Shown: positions 14,801-21,320 of the stretch, one piece after another
How the letters are laid out: each line of letters begins with the position of its first letter
How positions within the stretch are numbered: the first letter of the stretch is position 1
Position numbers and translations under genes: made by a program
Assembly (NCBI GenBank): GCA_934098375.1
Contig: CAKOOC010000019.1
Span: forward strand, 1-23,435
DNA: 23,435 nt
Direction: 5' to 3'
Origin: an uncultured Bacilli bacterium
GTDB taxonomy: Bacteria > Bacillota_I > Bacilli_A > RF39 > UBA660
The notes under the pieces: generated by a model
The model's database searches: none
What the model was told of the DNA's origin: nothing
The model's input: only the letters and a program-made list of their open reading frames with translations

Positions 14801-16430
14801 TCAAAGAAGTTATTTTCAAGATGAAAATGGTGAAGATTTAAGCAAAACTTATTCATGCGGTATCGATTTACCAGACCGTTTATGTGAATGTGGTGAAAAA
14901 CTATATAAAGATGGGCAAGATATGCCATTTGCAACCTTCTTAGGATTTAACGCTGATAAAGTACCAGATATCGATTTAAACTTTTCCGATTTAAACCAAG
15001 CAAGTGCCCATGAATATACCAAAGTATTATTTGGTGTTGATAATGTTTATCGCGCGGGAACCATTGGAACTGTTGCCGAAAAAACTGCCTTTGGTTTTGT
15101 TAAAGGCTATGCCGAAGAAAAAGGTCTTATCTTAAGAAGTGCTGAAATAGAGCGCTTAGCTATTGGTTGTACGGGCGTAAAAAGAACAACTGGTCAGCAT
15201 CCTGGCGGCATCGTAGTAGTTCCTGACTATAAAGAAGTTTATGACTTTACACCATTTCAGTTCCCTGCCGATGACCCCTCTAGTGCTTGGCGAACTACCC
15301 ATTTCGGTTACCATTCAATTGAAGAATGTTTACTTAAATTAGATATTTTAGGCCACTCAGATCCTACTCAGCTACGTATGATTCAAGATTTAACTAAAAT
15401 GGATGTAAGTAAAGTGCCACTAGATGATAAAGAAACAATGAGTATTTTCTCAAGTACTAAAGCCTTAGGCGTAACAAACGACCAAATAATGTGTCCAACT
15501 GGTACTTTAGGTATTCCTGAATTTGGTACCAACTTTACTATCGGCATGGTTGATGAAATTAAACCAACCACCTTTGCTGAACTCATTAAAATTGCCGGAC
15601 TTTCTCATGGTACCGATGTTTGGTTAGGAAATGCAAGAGACCTATGTACACCAGATGAAAACGGCGAAATAAAAGTACCTTTTAAAGATACCATTGGTTG
15701 CCGTGATGATATTATGGTATACCTAATGCAGCAAGGTGTTGAACCTATCAAAGCCTTCAAAATAATGGAATTTGTAAGAAAAGGTAAAGCAAGTAAACCC
15801 AAAGAAAAAGAAAATTGGGAAAATTTCAAACAAATAATGATTGATAATAAAATTCCTGATTGGTATATTGAATCATGTCATAAAATAAAATACATGTTCC
15901 CTAAAGCCCATGCTGCTGCCTACGTTATTTCTGCTTTTAGAATTGCTTGGTTTAAAGTCCATATGCCCGTTTACTTTTATGCATCATGGTTAACTAGTAA
16001 GGCTACTGACTTTGAAATAGAAACAATCGTTAAAGGTTATGATGGCATTAAAACGAGAATTGAAGAAATACTTGCTAAAGGATACGATGCTACCAATAAA
16101 GAACAAGGCTTATTAGAATGTTTAAAAGTATGTTTAGAAGCATCTGCCAGAGGAATTAAATTCTTACCTGTAGATCTTTATGATAGTAACGCTACAACCT
16201 GGGGAGTATTTGATGAAAATTCTATAAGACCACCATTTTCTGCTGTTGATGGCTTAGGTGATACCGTTGCCAAAAATATCGTCAAAGAAAGAGAAAATGG
16301 TAAATTTGTGAGCATTGAAGACTTCCAAATAAGAGGCAAAGTAGGGCAAACTATTATCGAAAAATTTAGAAATATGCATGTATTAGATTCTATGCCTGAA
16401 TCAAGCCAATTAAGTTTATTTGATTTATAA
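11817..16430 (+). CDS. polC: DNA polymerase III PolC-type alpha subunit
   Basis: The Gram-positive replicative polymerase with built-in proofreading. At 1537 residues it is about 100 longer than B. subtilis PolC, mostly from a long N-terminal region and linkers. Order: N-terminal domain, OB-fold (about 195-290), PHP domain starting RVELHAHTMMSQMD (about 306), inserted DnaQ-type 3'-5' exonuclease with VVFDTETTGFNAGG, HNAKFD and HHRADYDAE (about 408-575), the second part of PHP, and the palm with GSRGSVGSS, PDIDLNFSD (catalytic aspartates, about 1049) and the inserted zinc ribbon CTKC...C...CEC just before it. Then come TGQHPGG and the helix-hairpin region, and the end QLSLFDL, which contains a sliding-clamp-binding motif. 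Start ATG with GGAGG at 11808-11812. Alone between two terminators, so probably monocistronic. Confidence 0.97.
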   Translation: MDNALERFFNKIDFNERENFNAVKVDKVIVNNQKESWTIMLSSPKVVPVKDVLSLISTCEKGLPGVNTIFVKIKYDEITPDDVLSYFNYYLDELIKTNPSLISLSDTSVVIEENTINIDVISSIEELYLKSQNEKFNKWLTSLGLNECLINPKINDQKREEIKTEIASGRVDVVTVKEPEFKVIMGETIKSKTITDIKDIMGEENNVTVEAYVFGTEEFVSSKSNFQILTLKISDKTDSIMAKIFTREEEDFNKYKGSIKENKWYRFRGYIKNDAYAKELVFNIRDIEEIPSKDEKFVDNAEDKRVELHAHTMMSQMDAVTKFDLDKHSCELITNAINAGYRAVAITDHNGCQAFPICYEIIKNHNKKVEDPSKRFKGLFGTELTLVDDTVNIVVRPVETAIKGTTYVVFDTETTGFNAGGKDQMIEIGAVKIKDGEIIDRFDELIDPGRPLPAKITEVTHITDEMLKGKDNEENVTKRFLEWAGTDPMVAHNAKFDISFIEMAMKKYNLGEFKSTVIDTLELSRALDPDHNRHSLSALVKRYEVPFDEDAHHRADYDAEGTAYVLHKMLERVLSFGHKTIKDLENLVPKDEIYKFGRTYHFNAIVKNKEGLKNLFKIVSLANTTYLYKTPRIPRSKLNELREGLLIGSGCAESEIFVNAKSKDSEELTNLINFYDYVEVQPPEVYGHLLQTGDFSSSIELTNHLIKIINTVKSAGKLIVATGDVHHFFRDDKIYREIIVRQRVPGGGRHPLYKSEIKEIPSMHFRNTEEMLNDFSFLDEETRKEIVITNPNKIVDMVEEFEVIPDTGGTPFSPRVKADDGTSYLDCPRVVTDLVFERAQNWYGKSLPINIEERIAKELYGDIVYKTCRENILKETNEDDPDLERKIFDEVHRVIYAGIDTVKSLVKENLKEHWKEEDGELTDASLDKKLKKSLGGIIGGGFDPIYLIAQRLVKHSNDEGFLVGSRGSVGSSFVATMMGITEVNPLPAHYRCTKCQRSYFQDENGEDLSKTYSCGIDLPDRLCECGEKLYKDGQDMPFATFLGFNADKVPDIDLNFSDLNQASAHEYTKVLFGVDNVYRAGTIGTVAEKTAFGFVKGYAEEKGLILRSAEIERLAIGCTGVKRTTGQHPGGIVVVPDYKEVYDFTPFQFPADDPSSAWRTTHFGYHSIEECLLKLDILGHSDPTQLRMIQDLTKMDVSKVPLDDKETMSIFSSTKALGVTNDQIMCPTGTLGIPEFGTNFTIGMVDEIKPTTFAELIKIAGLSHGTDVWLGNARDLCTPDENGEIKVPFKDTIGCRDDIMVYLMQQGVEPIKAFKIMEFVRKGKASKPKEKENWENFKQIMIDNKIPDWYIESCHKIKYMFPKAHAAAYVISAFRIAWFKVHMPVYFYASWLTSKATDFEIETIVKGYDGIKTRIEEILAKGYDATNKEQGLLECLKVCLEASARGIKFLPVDLYDSNATTWGVFDENSIRPPFSAVDGLGDTVAKNIVKERENGKFVSIEDFQIRGKVGQTIIEKFRNMHVLDSMPESSQLSLFDL

Positions 16431-16453
16431 AAAAGCACTTAGTGCTTTTTTTA
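16430..16453. terminator. Intrinsic terminator after polC
   Basis: AAAAAGCAC (16430-16438) pairs with GTGCTTTTT (16442-16450), with a TTA loop and A/T runs on both sides, so it could work in either direction. It begins at the last base of the polC stop codon. Confidence 0.8.
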
Positions 16454-16456
16454 TTA

Positions 16457-16485
16457 TTTACTAAGTATCAAAAATATATTATACT
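16457..16485 (+). promoter_or_regulatory. Promoter of the PfkB-like/smr/obg group
   Basis: The -35 is TTTACT (16457-16462), the spacer is 17 bases and the -10 is TATACT (16480-16485). The predicted start is near 16492, just upstream of the ribosome binding site AAGGGTGA (16499-16506). Confidence 0.55.
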
Positions 16486-16510
16486 TTTAATAGATAATAA
16501 GGGTGATTTT

Positions 16511-17497
16511 ATGAATATATTAATAATTGGTAAACCAAAAATAAATGTAAGAATGGTTTTAGATGGTTTTCCCAAAGAAAATAGCAAAACAACTATCTTT
16601 GAAAAACAAGAAGAAATTGGTGGAACTAGTGTTTATATTGCCAAAATGCTAACTAACTGGGGAGTTCCCGTTTATTATGCGGGTGCTACCTGTGGTGATG
16701 AATTAGGCCTAAAAATTAAAAGTGATTTAGAAGCATCTCATATTGATACTAAATATTTAGAAACTGATTACGAGCATCATACAAATATGAATTATATTTT
16801 GCTAAATAAAGGAGCTGGAACATCTACTGAAGTTTATGTTGATGAAAAATCTTACTTAACTAAACATAAATACGATAATCCTGATTATATTATAACTGAT
16901 GGAACTGATCTTGGCGCATCTATCGCGGCTGCTAATAATTATCCTAATGCTAAAATAATTCTTTTAGCAAACAAGGTAAATAATGAATATTATGATTTAA
17001 GTAAAAGAAGTCATTATGTTGTAGCATCTGCATCATTTGCAAGTGCCTTAACCAAAATCCCTATGGATTATAAACCCAAGACCCTTGTAAATATTTTTCA
17101 AAAAATAAAAGATTTAAATAAAGCAAATTATATTGTAATGTTAAATGAACATGGTGTTTTATATGCTAAAGAACGTGACGTTAAAATGATACCAGCCTTA
17201 AAAGTTGAAAAACAAGATGACTCTAATTCCGGAGCTGCTTTCTTTGGTGCTTACATTTACGGTTTAATTAATAATATGGATATTGATGATACTGCTAAAA
17301 TCGCTAATATTGCTGGTGGCATAGCTTTAACTAAAATAGGCATGGATAGTATTCCTTTAAAAAGTGAAGTATTTAGATTAGCCGGTATTGATGAAAGCAA
17401 AGTGAAATCCCCAGAACCAAAAGAAACTCCTAAAGTCCCAATTGAACCAACTGAAAATCAAAAAGAAGAAGTAAAAGAAGGTACTACCAATGCCTAA
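16511..17497 (+). CDS. PfkB-family sugar-kinase-like protein, catalytic Asp missing
   Basis: 328 residues from ATG 16511, 4 bases after AAGGGTGA; the longer open frame from 16442 starts within the polC terminator and is not used. The fold reads as ribokinase/PfkB: N-terminal MNILIIGKPKINVRMVLDGF, the substrate-binding GGTSVYIAKMLTNWG, AGATCGDELG, and a C-terminal NSGAAFFGAYIYGL at the place of the GAGDxF anion-hole/catalytic motif. There the catalytic Asp is Ala and the first Gly is Asn, so phosphotransfer is unlikely; it may be a pseudokinase that binds a ligand. The last ~30 residues are a Pro/Glu/Lys/Thr-rich tail unlike the family. The stop overlaps the smr start by 8 bases. Substrate cannot be named. 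Confidence 0.75.
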   Translation: MNILIIGKPKINVRMVLDGFPKENSKTTIFEKQEEIGGTSVYIAKMLTNWGVPVYYAGATCGDELGLKIKSDLEASHIDTKYLETDYEHHTNMNYILLNKGAGTSTEVYVDEKSYLTKHKYDNPDYIITDGTDLGASIAAANNYPNAKIILLANKVNNEYYDLSKRSHYVVASASFASALTKIPMDYKPKTLVNIFQKIKDLNKANYIVMLNEHGVLYAKERDVKMIPALKVEKQDDSNSGAAFFGAYIYGLINNMDIDDTAKIANIAGGIALTKIGMDSIPLKSEVFRLAGIDESKVKSPEPKETPKVPIEPTENQKEEVKEGTTNA

Positions 17498-17514
17498 ATT
17501 TGGTAGTCCTTTTT
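17483..17514 (+). promoter_or_regulatory. Terminator-like hairpin enclosing the smr start codon
   Basis: ACTACCAA (17483-17490) pairs with TTGGTAGT (17500-17507), followed by CCTTTTTT. The smr start codon ATG (17490-17492) begins at the stem tip and lies in the loop; AAGAAGG lies directly before the stem. It could terminate transcription after the PfkB-like gene, control smr translation, or both. Confidence 0.55.
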
Positions 17515-17756
17515 TAAATATTTTACCATCATTAGATGTTCATGGCTTTACGAGAGAAACTGTATATGTACCAGTAAGTGATTTTATAAACGATAATATA
17601 AAACTTCACAATCAAAAAATCGTTATAATTCATGGAATTGGATATAAAATATTATCAAGTACTATTAAAGAAAGGTTTTCTAAAGACAAGAGAGTTAAAA
17701 AATTATATCTTAGTCCTGATAATGTTGGCTGCACTATACTAGAATTAAATATCTAA
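17490..17756 (+). CDS. Stand-alone Smr-domain protein
   Basis: 88 residues matching the Smr (small MutS-related) domain: SLDVHGFTRETV with the DxHG motif (about 16-19), IVIIHGIGYKILSSTI corresponding to the family's IHGKGTG loop (here GIGYK, lacking the usual Lys-Gly-Thr), and the end VGCTILELNI matching the terminal glycine-strand. Smr domains occur in MutS2 and as small nucleases acting on branched DNA or on mRNA of collided ribosomes. This protein has no MutS part. Its ATG overlaps the upstream gene end, and obg follows 37 bases later, so it probably belongs to that transcript unless the hairpin at its start terminates. Confidence 0.75.
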   Translation: MPKFGSPFLNILPSLDVHGFTRETVYVPVSDFINDNIKLHNQKIVIIHGIGYKILSSTIKERFSKDKRVKKLYLSPDNVGCTILELNI

Positions 17757-17793
17757 ATATGGTATTATACCTAAGAAGAAATGAGTGATCTAT

Positions 17794-19059
17794 ATGTTCG
17801 TTGATGAAGTAGTGGTAAAATTAATTGCCGGTAAAGGTGGCGACGGCTGCACCTCTTTTAGACGTGAAAAATTTATTGCCATGGGTGGTCCCAATGGTGG
17901 CAATGGTGGAAGAGGTGCCAATATTATTTTTAAAGTAGATAAATCCTTAAAAACATTAATTGATTTAAAAATGAAAAAAATCATTAAAGGAGATAAAGGT
18001 GTTAATGGTAAAGGTAGCGATCAAAATGGCGCTAATGCTGAAGATATTATCATTAAAGTACCTGAAGGAACTGTTGTAACCGAAAAAAATACTGGTAAAC
18101 TTATTTGTGATTTAATTAAAGATAATGAAGAATTTATTGTTGCGCATGGCGGCCGTGGAGGAAAAGGTAATAAAGCCTTTGCCACTCATGATAATCCTGC
18201 CCCTAAAATGAGTGAACTAGGTGCTCCTGGTGAAGAAATAGAAATCAAATGTGAACTCAAAGTCTTAGCAGATGTTGGCCTTGTTGGCTTACCATCTGTT
18301 GGAAAAAGTACACTTCTAAGTGTTATAAGTAATGCTACACCTAAAATCGCGGCTTATCATTTTACAACTCTTTCACCCAACTTAGGCGTCGTAAAAGTTT
18401 ATGATGACTCCTTTGTTATGGCTGACTTACCAGGATTAATTGAAGGTGCTTCTGAAGGAGTAGGGCTGGGAATAAAATTTTTAAAACACGCGGAAAGAAC
18501 AAAAGTAATTGCCTACGTTATCGATATGTCCGGTACCGAATATAATCCGATTGAAAGTTATGAAACTATCATAAATGAAATAAAAAAATATGATGAAAAC
18601 ATGCTAAAAAGACCAAGCATTATTATTGCTAGTAAAATGGATATTGAAAATTCTAAAGAAAATTTAGCTAAATTCCAAAAGAAATATCCTAATCTTAAAA
18701 TTTATCCTATCAGTAGTATCTATAATGAAGGAATTAAAGAATTAATTACTGATTTAAACAAACTAGTAAAAGAAAATGCCGATAAAAACTTTTATGAAGA
18801 ATTAAATGAAACTCACACTCTATATAAATATGAAAATAAAAAACCATTTAAAATTTATAAAGATAATAATATTTGGGTAATTGAAGGTAAAGAAATAGAA
18901 GATTTATTTTTAATGACTAGATTTAATGAAGATGAAAGCGTTTTAAGATTCGCTCGCAAACTTAAAAAAATGGGTGTCGAAGATGAATTAGAAAAACTCG
19001 GAGCCAAACGAGGCGAAGAAGTTAAAATTCTTGATTACATCTTTAACTTTAAAGAGTAA
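17794..19059 (+). CDS. obg: GTPase Obg (CgtA)
   Basis: An essential GTPase of 50S ribosome assembly and stress signalling. The start is ATG 17794 (MFVDEVVVKL, the canonical N-terminus) rather than GTG 17785; 421 residues. Domains: glycine-rich Obg fold (1-157) with GGDGCTSFRREKF and GGPNGGNGGRG; GTPase domain with G1 GLPSVGKST (about 164), switch I HFTTLSPNLG, G3 DLPGLIEGASEGVGLG, G4 SKMD and G5 ISS; and a C-terminal OCT domain (about 345-421) with FNEDESVLRFARKLKKMGV, present in Bacillota Obg proteins. Only weak ribosome-binding purines precede the ATG. No terminator is evident after the gene. Confidence 0.96.
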   Translation: MFVDEVVVKLIAGKGGDGCTSFRREKFIAMGGPNGGNGGRGANIIFKVDKSLKTLIDLKMKKIIKGDKGVNGKGSDQNGANAEDIIIKVPEGTVVTEKNTGKLICDLIKDNEEFIVAHGGRGGKGNKAFATHDNPAPKMSELGAPGEEIEIKCELKVLADVGLVGLPSVGKSTLLSVISNATPKIAAYHFTTLSPNLGVVKVYDDSFVMADLPGLIEGASEGVGLGIKFLKHAERTKVIAYVIDMSGTEYNPIESYETIINEIKKYDENMLKRPSIIIASKMDIENSKENLAKFQKKYPNLKIYPISSIYNEGIKELITDLNKLVKENADKNFYEELNETHTLYKYENKKPFKIYKDNNIWVIEGKEIEDLFLMTRFNEDESVLRFARKLKKMGVEDELEKLGAKRGEEVKILDYIFNFKE

Positions 19060-19155
19060 ATATAATTAATAAAGTCCATGGTTACAATGCATTAGTCAAC
19101 TAAAAGTAGACAATTATTTAATATAATAAAGATTTTTAAATTGAATAGAAGTTAA

Positions 19156-19477
19156 ATATTTAAGCCCCAAATTTTAAATAATAGTAGTTTTACTCCTAGT
19201 AAAAAATATACCATTAGTATTGATACCTATGGAATAAGTGGAAGTGCTTGTGCAAGTGTGGGCCTTATTTATGCCAAAAATAGTAATACTACTAACGATT
19301 TTTATAGTGGTCTTAAAAATTTTTATCCTACGATTAATAAATGGACACCCAATAAAGTAACAATTACGCTTTGATAGTGATTGGGATAAAAAATATATTG
19401 GCTTGTATGTTTATGGCCATTTCTGTAATCAGGGTGAATTTTATGTCGATAACTTAGTAGTAAATGAAGAAGTCTAA
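19156..19477 (+). pseudogene. Frameshifted remnant of a surface/carbohydrate-binding-type domain
   Basis: The 476-base gap after obg contains coding-like remains. From 19156 one frame reads ...SFTPSKKYTISIDTYGISG...WTPNKVTITL and stops at TGA 19372. The sense continues in the next frame from 19370 as FDSDWDKKYIGLYVYGH...FYVDNLVVNEEV, ending in TAA at 19475-19477. The end FYVDNLVV is typical of jelly-roll carbohydrate-binding or surface modules. A one-base insertion (or two-base deletion) near 19369 would explain the break. No start codon or ribosome binding site precedes it, so it is also 5'-truncated. A sequencing error could mimic the frameshift, but not the missing start. I see nothing definable in 19060-19155. 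Confidence 0.6.
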
Positions 19478-19511
19478 TTACAAATTATATACAATTACTT
19501 AAAACTCGTGC

Positions 19512-19517
19512 TATAAT
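19512..19517 (+). promoter_or_regulatory. Probable -10 element for the InlB-repeat gene
   Basis: TATAAT (19512-19517) lies 18 bases before the ATG, directly upstream of the ribosome binding site GAGGAGGG. No convincing -35 is seen; TACAAT at 19490-19495 is the nearest candidate with a 16-base spacer. Confidence 0.4.
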
Positions 19518-19535
19518 GATGATAGAGGAGGGTAT

Positions 19536-19913
19536 ATGAAAAAGAAAGATATAATTATATTAGTAGTTGCTATTATCTTAACTGGTTTATTTGTTTACTC
19601 ATTATTCTTTAGCACCCCTAAATATAATGTAACATTTAATACTGATGGTGGCACTAATATCGAAGTGCAAAAAGTAAAAAAGAATGCTACTATAACTAAA
19701 CCAGAAGATCCAACTAAAGATGGATATAAATTTAAAGAATGGCAAGTAAACGGTAATACTTTTAACTTTGACACCGAAATTACCAAAGACATGGAATTAA
19801 CTGCTATTTGGGAAAAAGTAGAACCAGCAAAAGATGATAAAACTTCTACAACTAAAAAGAAAACAACTAAGAAAACTACCACTAAAAAAACTACAGCTAC
19901 AACTAAGAAATAA
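19536..19913 (+). CDS. Small membrane-anchored protein with one InlB-type B-repeat
   Basis: 125 residues with a strong ribosome binding site (GAGGAGGG). An N-terminal signal anchor (IIILVVAIILTGLFVYSLFF, about 6-25) preceded by KKK places the rest outside. Residues about 30-93 match the Listeria-Bacteroides (InlB B-repeat, Flg_new) module: VTFNTDGGTNIEVQKV, ITKPEDPTKDGYKFKEWQ and LTAIWEKV. The last ~25 residues are a low-complexity Thr/Lys tail (TTKKKTTKKTTTKK), probably a wall-spanning or polyanion-binding stretch. There is no LPXTG motif and no lipobox Cys. Function is unknown; the B-repeat is common in surface proteins of this group. Confidence 0.8.
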   Translation: MKKKDIIILVVAIILTGLFVYSLFFSTPKYNVTFNTDGGTNIEVQKVKKNATITKPEDPTKDGYKFKEWQVNGNTFNFDTEITKDMELTAIWEKVEPAKDDKTSTTKKKTTKKTTTKKTTATTKK

Positions 19914-19953
19914 ACAAAATTCGACAAAGATTTTATTAAAAAATTTATACAAT

Positions 19954-19992
19954 AAGTTCGGGTGATCAAACATGCGAACTTTTTATATTTTT
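19954..19992 (+). promoter_or_regulatory. Terminator-like hairpin enclosing the sirA-like start codon
   Basis: AAGTTCG (19954-19960) pairs with CGAACTT (19975-19981), followed by TTTATATTTTT. The 14-base loop holds the ribosome binding region GGTGATC and the ATG (19972-19974) of the next gene. It could be the terminator of the preceding gene and/or a translational control element. Confidence 0.5.
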
Positions 19993-20409
19993 AAAGTTAA
20001 CAAAGAATATTATAAACTTACTAAAAATATACCATTTAATCTTTATAGTGCTTATTTAAATATTCGAATGAGTACCAAAGATAACATTAAATATTTATAT
20101 AATGAATACTTTTCTTTTACCGAAAGTTTTAATCCTGAAATAGTAAATTACACATTATATAATAAAATGAATAAACTTGATGGTTATAGTATTTATAATA
20201 ATATTCATCAGTACACAAATTACTATACAGATGAAGTTAGCAAACTAACCATTTATAATTCCTATATGGTATTAAAAAGCAATGTAAATAATTCTTCCTT
20301 TTTTAAAGAACTTATAAATATTCCTAATTTATTTATCATTGATTTTGACGCTGAAGATTACTTTTGGCTTTCTAGTTTAAAGAATTTAAGGGTTGTTAAT
20401 GAGTGCTAA
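19972..20409 (+). CDS. SirA-like protein (sporulation inhibitor of replication family)
   Basis: 145 residues, soluble, rich in Tyr/Asn/Phe. The N-terminus (RTFYIFKVNKEYY) and especially the C-terminal block LFIIDFDAEDYFWLSSLK match the shape of B. subtilis SirA (YneE), whose end has a similar DFN..YGWL segment and nearly identical length. In B. subtilis sirA lies directly upstream of yneF, and here too the next gene is yneF, which strongly supports the call. SirA binds domain I of DnaA and blocks new replication initiation on entry to sporulation. Identity was judged by eye from remembered sequence, so it should be read as family-level. Confidence 0.65.
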   Translation: MRTFYIFKVNKEYYKLTKNIPFNLYSAYLNIRMSTKDNIKYLYNEYFSFTESFNPEIVNYTLYNKMNKLDGYSIYNNIHQYTNYYTDEVSKLTIYNSYMVLKSNVNNSSFFKELINIPNLFIIDFDAEDYFWLSSLKNLRVVNEC

Positions 20410-20422
20410 TTTAGTGTATAAT
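20393..20422 (+). promoter_or_regulatory. Promoter of yneF-yceD-rpmF inside the sirA-like 3' end
   Basis: The -35 is TTGTTA (20393-20398), the spacer is 18 bases and the -10 is TATAAT (20417-20422). The -35 is within the last codons of the upstream gene. Confidence 0.6.
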
Positions 20423-20443
20423 ACTATTTAGGGAGTGATATAT

Positions 20444-20653
20444 ATGTGGCATGATATATTAATGGTATTTATTGGCATCGTTATAGGCGCTATTATTGGC
20501 TTTTTCGTATGTCGATACTATATGCAAAAATATTTAAAAAAGAATCCACCAATTAATGAAAAAATGATTGAAGCTTTAATGAGTGGTATGGGTAGAAAAC
20601 CAAGCTCAAAGCAAGTTAAACAGCTTATGGCTCAAATGAATAAAATGATGTAA
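20444..20653 (+). CDS. yneF: YneF family (UPF0154) membrane protein
   Basis: 69 residues from ATG 20444, 8 bases after GGGAG; the upstream GTG 20435 lies inside that ribosome binding site and is rejected. An N-terminal transmembrane helix (ILMVFIGIVIGAIIGFFVC, about 5-23) is followed by the family signature YMQKYLKKNPPINEKMIEAL and MGRKPSSKQVKQLMAQMNK, which is nearly diagnostic for YneF of Bacillota and Mollicutes. The function in the family is not known. It is followed after 2 bases by yceD. Confidence 0.93.
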   Translation: MWHDILMVFIGIVIGAIIGFFVCRYYMQKYLKKNPPINEKMIEALMSGMGRKPSSKQVKQLMAQMNKMM

Positions 20654-20655
20654 TT

Positions 20656-21063
20656 ATGAAAATTGATTTAAGAAAGCTATATGCTTTAAATAAATTAGAA
20701 CTTGATAATCTCGTTTTAATACCTAAAGAGTATTACGAAAAAATGGGTGTTAAATCCATGGATAAGGTTCATGTTACTGGCTCTGCTTCTATTAACTATG
20801 AAAGGAATATTGAACTAAATTTAACCGTAACAGGAAAATTTATTATTCCTTGCCAAATTAGTTTTGAAGATGTTGATGTCCCATTTAATACTTCATTTAC
20901 GGAAGAAATAGACGAAAACACGGTAAATGACGAATTTTATCTTGATTTATTAGACATTTTATGGGAAAATATTGTCTTGGAAATTCCCATGAGAGTTGTA
21001 AAAGAGGGAGTTAAAATAGAAAATCTTCAAGGTGAAGGTTGGGAGTTAAAAGAGGAAATTTAA
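20656..21063 (+). CDS. yceD: YceD family (DUF177) protein
   Basis: 135 residues. Family features: N-terminal MKIDLRKLYA, a central beta-rich half with VHVTGSASINYERNIELNLTV.GKFIIPC and the acidic block DENTVNDEFYLDLLDILWENIVLEIPMRVV, then GWELKEE near the C-terminus. YceD proteins are encoded immediately upstream of rpmF across Bacteria and are linked to 23S rRNA/large-subunit metabolism; rpmF follows here by 26 bases. The gene has no good Shine-Dalgarno and starts 2 bases after the yneF stop, so translation is probably coupled to yneF. Confidence 0.88.
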   Translation: MKIDLRKLYALNKLELDNLVLIPKEYYEKMGVKSMDKVHVTGSASINYERNIELNLTVTGKFIIPCQISFEDVDVPFNTSFTEEIDENTVNDEFYLDLLDILWENIVLEIPMRVVKEGVKIENLQGEGWELKEEI

Positions 21064-21089
21064 CTTAGATACGGAAGGAGTGATTACTT

Positions 21090-21281
21090 ATGGCAGTTCC
21101 TTTTAGAAGAACTAGTAAAACTAAAAAAAGAATGCGTCGTACTCATTTAAAAAAAGTTGCCGCTGGATTAGTAACTTGTCCAAATTGTAAAGAAGCAATT
21201 AGACCTCATCGTGCTTGTCCAAATTGTGGTTTTTATAAGGGTAAAGAAGTTATTAAAGTTAGTGAAGATAAAGAAAACTAA
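21090..21281 (+). CDS. rpmF: 50S ribosomal protein L32
   Basis: 63 residues with the canonical start MAVPFRRTSKTKKRMRRTH and a complete zinc ribbon (C30/C33 and C43/C46: CPNCKEAIRPHRACPNCG). This is the zinc-containing form, not the Cys-lacking paralogue. Ribosome binding site GGAAGGAG before the ATG. The transcription terminator is built into the last codons. Confidence 0.97.
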   Translation: MAVPFRRTSKTKKRMRRTHLKKVAAGLVTCPNCKEAIRPHRACPNCGFYKGKEVIKVSEDKEN

Positions 21282-21289
21282 CTTTTTTT
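21255..21289 (+). terminator. Intrinsic terminator inside the 3' end of rpmF
   Basis: AAAGTTAGT (21255-21263) pairs with ACTAACTTT (21277-21285), a 9-bp stem, with a run of seven T (21283-21289). The stop codon TAA (21279-21281) is in the 3' arm. Confidence 0.75.
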
Positions 21290-21320
21290 CATAAGTATTT
21301 AAAGAAAGAAGTTGAATTAA

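Noticed and set aside
16442..16510. Longer N-terminus of the PfkB-like protein
   Set aside because: This part is the polC terminator and the promoter; ATG 16511 has AAGGGTGA and matches the family N-terminus.
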